The notes beneath the pieces were generated by a model. The model was not told where the DNA came from, searched no databases, and was given only the letters and a program-made list of their open reading frames with translations. Both the position numbers and the translations under genes were made by a program. This document shows, piece by piece, positions 58,195-64,000 of a stretch of DNA of 64,000 nucleotides. Source of the stretch: Ahaetulla prasina (lineage: Eukaryota; Chordata; Lepidosauria; Squamata; Colubridae); the NCBI RefSeq assembly GCF_028640845.1, contig NC_080543.1:96337825-96401824 (forward strand), given 5' to 3'. Each line of letters opens with the position of its first letter. Within the stretch, counting starts at the first letter, position 1.

Positions 58195-58870
58195 GGGTGA
58201 TCAGGGAGCATGATGCTATGATGTCCACATCGCCCCTCTGCCAGACACCCCTCCCTCACCCACCCACCGACCCAAGCACTTTGGCCAAGTGCGGGCCACC
58301 GCTGTGAGAATGGTGCAAGTCCCATGGGCTGAAAGGTAAGGCTGAAGGCGAGTAAGGAAGATCCACTCTGGGCTTGCTGTGCTCAGCCAAAGAGCTGCCT
58401 CAGTGGGGGCGGGACATGGCGAAGCTCGGCTGCCTTTCAGGCCCAGCTTTAGCTTCCGTGAGGCCTTCCGGGTGGGAGGCCTGAGAGAAAATGCCTCCAC
58501 CGAAGATTGCCGGCTCACCCATCCACTGGCCGGGCTGGCCTGGAAGCAGCATGTTCCCTTCTCGTGGGCTGGATGTGGGACCCAAGGCAGGGTGGAAGTT
58601 GAGCAGGTGACAGCGCAGAGCAGGGCCCAAAAAGCAGCCAAGCCTCACCATGTGTCCCCCCATTGAGGCGGCCCTTTGGTTGAGTGTAGCAAGCCCAAAG
58701 CAGATCTTCCCTTTCCCTGCTGTCAGCCTTACATTCCAGCCCATGGGGCTCGCACCATTCTCACAGCGGCGCCCTGTGCTCGGCTGAAGCGCGTGGGCTG
58801 GTGGGTGGGTGAGGGAGGGTGGCTGGCTTGTGGGGGGGGTGGCCCCTGGACCAGTGCTGGTCAAGATGAA
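58195..58870. repeat. Large imperfect inverted repeat (foldback)
   Basis: Arms of roughly 250 bp, about 58195-58450 and 58620-58870, are complementary with mismatches around a 170-bp centre. Matching pairs include ccgctgtgagaatggtgc (58301) with caccattctcacagcgg (58751), gcccatgggctgaaa-type sequence with ccagcccatgggg, and cctccctcacccaccc (58248) with ggtgggtgagggagg (58802). Confidence 0.8.
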
Positions 58871-58899
58871 GCTGGGCCTGGATACAATGAACTGCCCTC

Positions 58900-59374
58900 A
58901 CCTGAGCAACTCCAAAACTAAATGCTTCCTTTTCTTGCAAGTACATACAAACATCATTAAATGGAGAAATGATGAGTGAAGGAGAAGGAAAGTTCTGTAA
59001 CCAGAAAAACTGGGAATAAAAACAATGTAGTCCAGTTAAATTAGAAGTGGTTCTTTGTGAAGGATCTGTGAAAGTTTTGGAATATTGCAATAAGGGGCAA
59101 GGAAAAAAAAGCAGAAAATTTAATTAAAAGAAAAGAGAAGGAATAGTAAGACATCCACTAACTGACTGCTTTGAAAATGCCTTTCAAATGTTTTTTCATT
59201 TACATTGAAAATATTTGCTTGACTATATGCTTTAATGTTCAAAAAGAATAATCTTTATCAGTATAAGCAGAGATGTATTCTTCAAGCTTTCGTGCATTTT
59301 GCAAAAATCATTATGAATGCCACTGTAGAACATTTCTCACCAAAAATGCAATTTAATGGAGAGTAAAGTAAGAT
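58900..59374. other. AT-rich block inside the composite element
   Basis: Composition changes sharply at about 58915 from GC-rich to AT-rich. No gene or repeat recognised until the CR1 piece. Confidence 0.4.
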
Positions 59375-59690
59375 TTACACTTGGGCAAGAAAAAAAAACC
59401 CAAATGCACAGGTATAGAATAGGTGGTGCCTGGCTCAACTGAAAGTAACTGTGAGACAAATCTATGATATGGAAGCTTATCAAACAGATCCAACCTAGAA
59501 ATAAGAAGAAATTTCCAGACAATGAGAACAATTAATCAGAGGAATGGGATGCCTTCAGAAGTTGTGGGTATACCATCACTGGAGGTTTTTAAGAAGAAAT
59601 TTGTCTATAATAGTATAGAGTCTCGTGCTTGAGCAGGGGTTGGACTAGAAAACTCCAAAGTCCCTTCCAACTTTGTTATTCTTTATAAAC
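59375..59690 (+). mobile_element. CR1 LINE 3' end
   Basis: Contains agaagttgtgggtataccat, cactggaggtttttaagaag, gcaggggttggactagaaa and tcccttccaactttgttatt, the plus-strand form of the CR1 3' end seen reversed at 9955. 5' limit estimated; no tail beyond ttatt. Confidence 0.85.
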
Positions 59691-60020
59691 CTCTCCATTC
59701 AGTCTTACCAAGAGAATGGTGATAAACAATACTTGGAAATGTACATCAGGTCTTCTGATAGCAAAATGTCATCTTATTGGCTAGTATCAAGGGGAAAATG
59801 ACTTTGAAAAAGCTTCCTCTCTCACGATAACATGCAAGAAGAGGCGAGGACTAGCTGGGAAGGGAGGGGCGAGGAGAAGCCAGGGGAGGCGCTCTCAATG
59901 TGAGTGACATTGAGTTGGCCACCCCCCCCAGTCACATGCCCACCCAGCCACACCCACCCAGCAGTCATTAGGGCAGAGAACCGGTTGTTAAATTATTTGG
60001 ATCCCACCACTGCTTCACAT

Positions 60021-60935
60021 CCTTTCTGGTTGAATAGGAGAAAAAAATAAGCAGAATTCATACATAAAATAGAATCCCATTCAGGTTTTATGAAATCTGG
60101 AAAACTTGTCATGCTTTCCTGAAGTTCTCTGTATGGTTGTTTGTATGTGAAGCTTCCATCTTTTGACATAATCTACTTCAGAATTTATTTATTTCTTCTA
60201 TAACCCATTCTTTCTTCAGGGTAAAATAAGAACACTAGCTATTTGTCTAAATGCCTGAGGCAGAGCAGAGCAAGAATCTCTTTTAATTTTATGGTGAATT
60301 GTTCAGCAATTCAAATGTTCAATTAACTCATGTGAATACTGATCTTTCATGCTATTGTATTATTTCAAATTGCCCTTATGTGAAGTTTCTTGTTGTTATG
60401 CATTTTAGTGTCATTAAAAACTGCTAGTATAACTTTGTATGTTTTATGGGCTCTTTTAGTAGAAGTTTAATGTCATCTGCAATGGGTTGTAGTAAACCTA
60501 AACAGTAAGCCTTGCATTGTTGCATGTAGACTAAGAATTTGGTTTCAATGTTAAGTGAAATCTGAAAAAATACTAATATTGTGCTGAAGCATTGTATAAA
60601 ATATACTTAGAAGCATTCTCTATAATTGAGCATATATGTATTCTTAGATATGTATTTAATTGATTTGACATTTAGTCAAGCTATATCTATTAAACTAAAT
60701 GTGTCTCCTGATTTTATGTTGCCAGGTTTATGTGACAAAATAATTTTGTATTATCAAACAAAGACAGACACATATATAGAGCTAATTGAAGAAGTGTTCT
60801 CTCTCCCATTTCCATATTTCAAAATTAGAAATCTTGGTAAAGAAATTAAAAATATTAAGACATATTTTTATAGCCTGGTTTCTTGATGTAAGTAATTTAA
60901 TGACTAATTTTTAACTTTGCTTCTATTTTTTTTTA
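60021..60935. other. AT-rich intronic sequence, nothing recognised
   Basis: An 86-codon open frame at 60626-60886 has no recognisable domain and intron-like composition. Confidence 0.5.
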
Positions 60936-60939
60936 ACCT

Positions 60940-61162
60940 TCTTTTCACTCATATCAGATTCTCAGAGATTGCCTGGAGAGGACTCCGCAGTTTTCTTGGC
61001 AAATTTTTTAATGTGGCTTACCATTGCCTCTTTCCTAGGACTGAGAGAAAGTGACTGGTCCAAGGTCATCATGTCTGTCTTTTGCCTAACATGGGACTAG
61101 AACTCGTAGTTTACCCATTTCTAGTTGATCTTTTACCCACTACACCAAACTGTCTCTCTTTT
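60940..61162 (-). repeat. tRNA-derived SINE (Sauria SINE-like)
   Basis: On the minus strand it begins gagagacagtttggtgtagt, an A-box region, then a degraded gagttctagtcccatg B box. The body keeps the complement of gactggtccaaggtcatc. This matches my recollection of the squamate Sauria SINE. Confidence 0.75.
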
Positions 61163-61374
61163 CCATGTATACACAGAAGCGAAGAAGTTAATTTCCCAAA
61201 CAACATTTATCTTAACTTTCTATTTGTCCTTTTCCAAGTTGTAGGAGAAAAGTAATTTCCTAAAGGAAATAACTTTGTTGTGGCCTCATAAACAAGTTGT
61301 TCTGTTTAATTCACCAGACTCCATTTCCTCTATCACTGTTGAAGGACCACTATTTCAGGATCTTTTCCATATAG

Positions 61375-61668
61375 CAGTGGTCCCCAACCTTTTTGGCATC
61401 AGGGACCAATTTCTTAGAAGACAATTTTTCCATAGACTGGGAGGGGAATGGGACCGTACAACCTAGATCCCTTGCATGTGCTGTTTACAGCATTTCTACA
61501 AGAATCTAATGCCTGGTGATCTGAGGTGGAGTTGAGGTGGGGATACTAAGCTGCGAATACAGATAAAGCTTTGCTCATTCACCCACCACTCACCTCCAGC
61601 TGTGCAGCCCAGTTCCTAACAGGCCACAGACCAGCACTGGTCCATGGCCCGGGGGTTTGACACCCCTG
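61375..61668. mobile_element. hAT-type element of a family also present in mammals
   Basis: The left end CAGTGGTCCCCAACCTTTTT and right end gggggtttgacacccctg are imperfect inverted repeats. The 8-bp flanks ccatatag (61367-61374) and ccatatat (61669-61676) differ at one position. The interior blocks gaagacaatttttccatag, acaacctagatcccttgcat, aagaatctaatgcctg and cagttcctaacaggccacag resemble a common mammalian non-autonomous repeat I remember. Family name not certain. Confidence 0.8.
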
Positions 61669-61676
61669 CCATATAT

Positions 61677-63575
61677 TACAGAAAGCAGTAACAGATTCAG
61701 ATAAACCTATTAATTAAGCAATAATTGCAGTTTCAAAATACGTGGGAAAAGACGGGTTTTTTTTGATGGCATTAATGATCACATTTACTACTACGAAACA
61801 TGTTTTGAAATTATTATGATACAACACTGCTCTACATATTAGCATCACTATATGAATTAGTGGTGTTTATCTTGAATTTTAAACATGATATGAAAAAAAT
61901 TACTAATTGCGTAATGTGATTTTAAAAATATGACAAAAAATTATATATTAATAAAACAACTGACTGACTATAGACAACTGACTATTATGTTCCATTTCCT
62001 GACCTTTTCTTTCTTCATTCAGGAACAGAAACTTCTACCACAGAACACATTTCTATGTTTTTAAGCCAATATTCTATTTCCCTCTCTGACATTTTCTTTT
62101 CCCTTATTCATTTGCTTACATCTTCCAGGCCCAGCAAGCTCTCGAGGGAAAAGACACATCAGGATCCCATCTAGGTGACTCATCAGGACCAGAGGTTTTG
62201 TCTTCCGAGCTTTTGGACTCATGCAGGAGCCCATCCTGAGGGATAGTCTCTATGTGCTTTGGGCTTTGGGACACATCATCCCACGCTTAATGCTGATGTC
62301 TACATACACTCTAGTGCTAGAAAGTATCATCAGTTCATTGAGAATATATTTCTTTAAAAACATGCTTTTATATTAAAAATGTAAAATATGTCTACCTCTC
62401 AATATAGAAAGTATGCATGGATCTGATATTTTTTTAAAAAGTCTGAACTGCATCTCCTTTTTTGCATTCCCTAATTTCTGGATATATACTGTAATGCAAG
62501 ACTATCCGTTTTGAGTATGTATTTCAATATGATTTCCTTTCTTTTCTCGAAGCCATACTTTTTGAATCCAAATCTAGTATTATTCTGACTTGGATATTTT
62601 GTTCAATACTTTCTCAGCAAGGTGAAGTAGCTATGCATGCATGTACATGGAGACAGCTGGAAGCAGCTTCTGAATCAGCCAAGCCGGCCACCCCCACAGA
62701 GCTGCATTATTTTAACAATAAAAACCTGCTTCGTATGTGATTCTGTGTATTCAAATACATATTTTAATGGTTTTGCACAGCTGTATTCCATGCTCACTTT
62801 TCACTGCAAATTAAATATATTGTAAAAGTTGTTTTGTGTCAAGGAAAACCATTGTATGTTAAAATATTTATCAAATATAATAATTGTTTTGAAGTTATGG
62901 TTAATCCCCTGCTGGGAAAATTAAGAATATTGGGATGCATCAATATTATAACTGAAGTCAAATGCATATGCAGACCTACAAAGAGCACTACCTTATTCTA
63001 GGACTGCGATCTCTGTTTCTTCTCTGTTCTAAAATGGTTTTAGAATTCATATTATTTGTTTTGCTTTGTTTCTCTTGCAAGTACGAGAAAATGAAAGTTA
63101 CCTTTTTCCCTTTCTTTTTCAGGGTCTGCAAGATATATGGCAGCTGTGGCTTTTTGTCAAAGGTCAACATACAGCATAGCTAACAAAGTGTCAATAAAAT
63201 ACATTCTGACAGCAGTAGTCTCTGTCTGCCAATGCTAAATTAAGAGCTGTCCAACAAATTGGAAACCTTCACAAAACCAAATCATGAATGTCCTTATTTG
63301 CACCATGCTCTATTTCTGAAGAGTAATCTAAAGGTCATAAGACAACAGTAGCCATAGCCTTATTATCAACTAAAAAATTTACATTTTTGACTGTTTCATA
63401 ATGTTATAATAAAAGGAAATATATACCTATAATAATAATTAAATCAATCTGGTGTATCATTGTGTAATTTGGTATTTATCTTACCTAATCTGCTAAAGGT
63501 TTCTGTTTTTGAAATATGACATTCCTGAACTCAAGAACTCATTGTGAATGAGACGCTTAGGAACGATAGAATTAT

Positions 63576-63579
<4 letters not shown>
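61677..63579. other. Intronic sequence; one non-AT-rich patch at 62120-62290
   Basis: Mostly unrecognised. The patch from about 62120 (ttccaggcccagcaagctct) to 62290 is more complex than its surroundings and may be a repeat or conserved noncoding element, but it has no open frame I can identify. Confidence 0.4.
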
Positions 63580-63613
<34 letters not shown>

Positions 63614-63623
63614 CATGCATGCA
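63580..63623. repeat. Microsatellite (gt)n(gc)n
   Basis: About fourteen gt units passing into gcgcgc and gcatgcatgc, an alternating purine-pyrimidine tract. Confidence 0.9.
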
Positions 63624-63891
63624 CACTGAAAGTACAGACAGGATATTTTTTATAAAAGTATTGCATCTGAAACTGAGAAAAGCACCGCCCTTTATAGTCG
63701 GCAACGATTAGTGGAGTAAAATCTTCAGAGCCTCCTTTGCTGGATCTTTTAATTTATTCCATGTTTGTCATCTTTTTTAATTTATATAAAAATGCCACCA
63801 TTTATTATGCAAGGTTTACACAATGTTTTACATACTTCAAGATAAAATAAATACTGGTTTTAAAACCTGCATCCTATATGTTCTTCTAGAT

Positions 63892-63976
63892 CAGCATTTC
63901 TCAAACTTGGCAACCCCAGTCAGCCATAGAAGTTGAAATCCACCCATTTTAAAGTTGCCAAAGGTGAAGAACTCTG
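63892..63976. mobile_element. Short palindromic element (cagcatttctcaaacttggc...)
   Basis: cagcatttctcaaacttggc and gttgccaaaggtgaagaactctg are diverged inverted repeats typical of a common reptile short element with ttcaactcc-type interior. No matching 8-bp flanks were found. Confidence 0.45.
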
Positions 63977-64000
63977 GTTTAAACTATATGTAATGAGAAG

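Larger units (their letters stand above)
57271..60012. mobile_element. Large composite element with hAT-type ends
   Basis: The left end CAGAGGTGGGCTTCAGCC and right end TTTGGATCCCACCACTG are those of the 137-bp and 473-bp elements. Flanks cctcacat (57263-57270) and cttcacat (60013-60020) match at seven of eight. Between them are a GC-rich block (57300-58900) with a roughly 81-bp repeat and a large foldback, an AT-rich block, and a CR1 3' end. The last 170 bp (from about 59840) again resembles the 47036-47508 element. It may be one element enlarged by insertions, or two copies in tandem; the near-matching flanks favour one. Confidence 0.55.

Noticed and set aside
57495..58325. Overlapping open frames up to 270 codons on both strands in the GC-rich block
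   Set aside because: Several frames are open at once because stops are rare in GC-rich repeated sequence; composition is P/H/S-rich, no domain, and the region is a transposon interior.
61080..61162. tRNA gene
   Set aside because: The tRNA-like part is the head of a SINE and continues into the SINE body.
62962..63183. Small open frame with hydrophobic N-terminus as a secreted peptide
   Set aside because: No conserved motif, intron-like composition, and a similar-sized antisense frame exists.

Overview
This window reads as nuclear genomic DNA of a squamate reptile, most likely a snake. It is AT-rich, almost free of coding sequence, and packed with repeats typical of reptile genomes: L2, CR1, Rex1-like and L1-like LINEs, tRNA-derived SINEs, many short hAT-type elements with 8-bp target duplications, Gypsy and DIRS retroelements, and (AATAG)n tails on a Rex1/CR1-like LINE of a kind I recall as abundant in snakes. 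The species call is inference; nothing names the organism.

The only host gene I can support is AFF3 (LAF4), on the minus strand. Two coding exons are visible. One of 121 bp (20370-20490) encodes the start of the N-terminal homology region. One of 798 bp (16702-17499) encodes the rest of that region and the next 250 or so residues. They have canonical splice sites, join in phase 0 and are separated by a 2.87-kb intron. The first coding exon and the exons after the large one were not found. The rest of the window is therefore probably AFF3 intron: at least 16.7 kb on the left (3' side of the gene) and at least 43.5 kb on the right (5' side).

Layout. 1-16.7 kb: hAT elements, two L2 LINE copies (one split by a solo LTR), a CR1-superfamily LINE and a CR1 3' end. 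16.7-20.5 kb: the AFF3 exons, with short transposons and a SINE in the intron. 21.9-23.6 kb: an internally deleted Gypsy element with matching LTRs. 26-28.4 kb: a Rex1-like LINE. 30-32.6 kb: L1-like and L2 tails and a hairpin-rich hAT element. 35.7-45.2 kb: a dense nest. Here an old DIRS-like gag on the minus strand was broken by a hAT element, an L2 copy and a very young Gypsy element; next to it are a solo LTR that itself holds an L2 copy, and a further L2. 46-47.5 kb: a Penelope-like terminal piece with a hammerhead-ribozyme-like core and two hAT elements. 50.2-51.2 kb: a LINE inside a DNA transposon. 57.3-60 kb: a 2.7-kb element with hAT-like ends that holds a large foldback. 60.9-64 kb: SINE, hAT element, simple repeats.

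The transposons do not form a functional system with AFF3; they record successive insertions into large introns. I found no convincing new biological system. The most notable items are the young Gypsy element with frameshifted pol, the Gypsy element that lacks everything between its 5' LTR and integrase, the hammerhead-like core, the recoverable nesting order at 35.7-45.2 kb, and the foldback at 58.2-58.9 kb.
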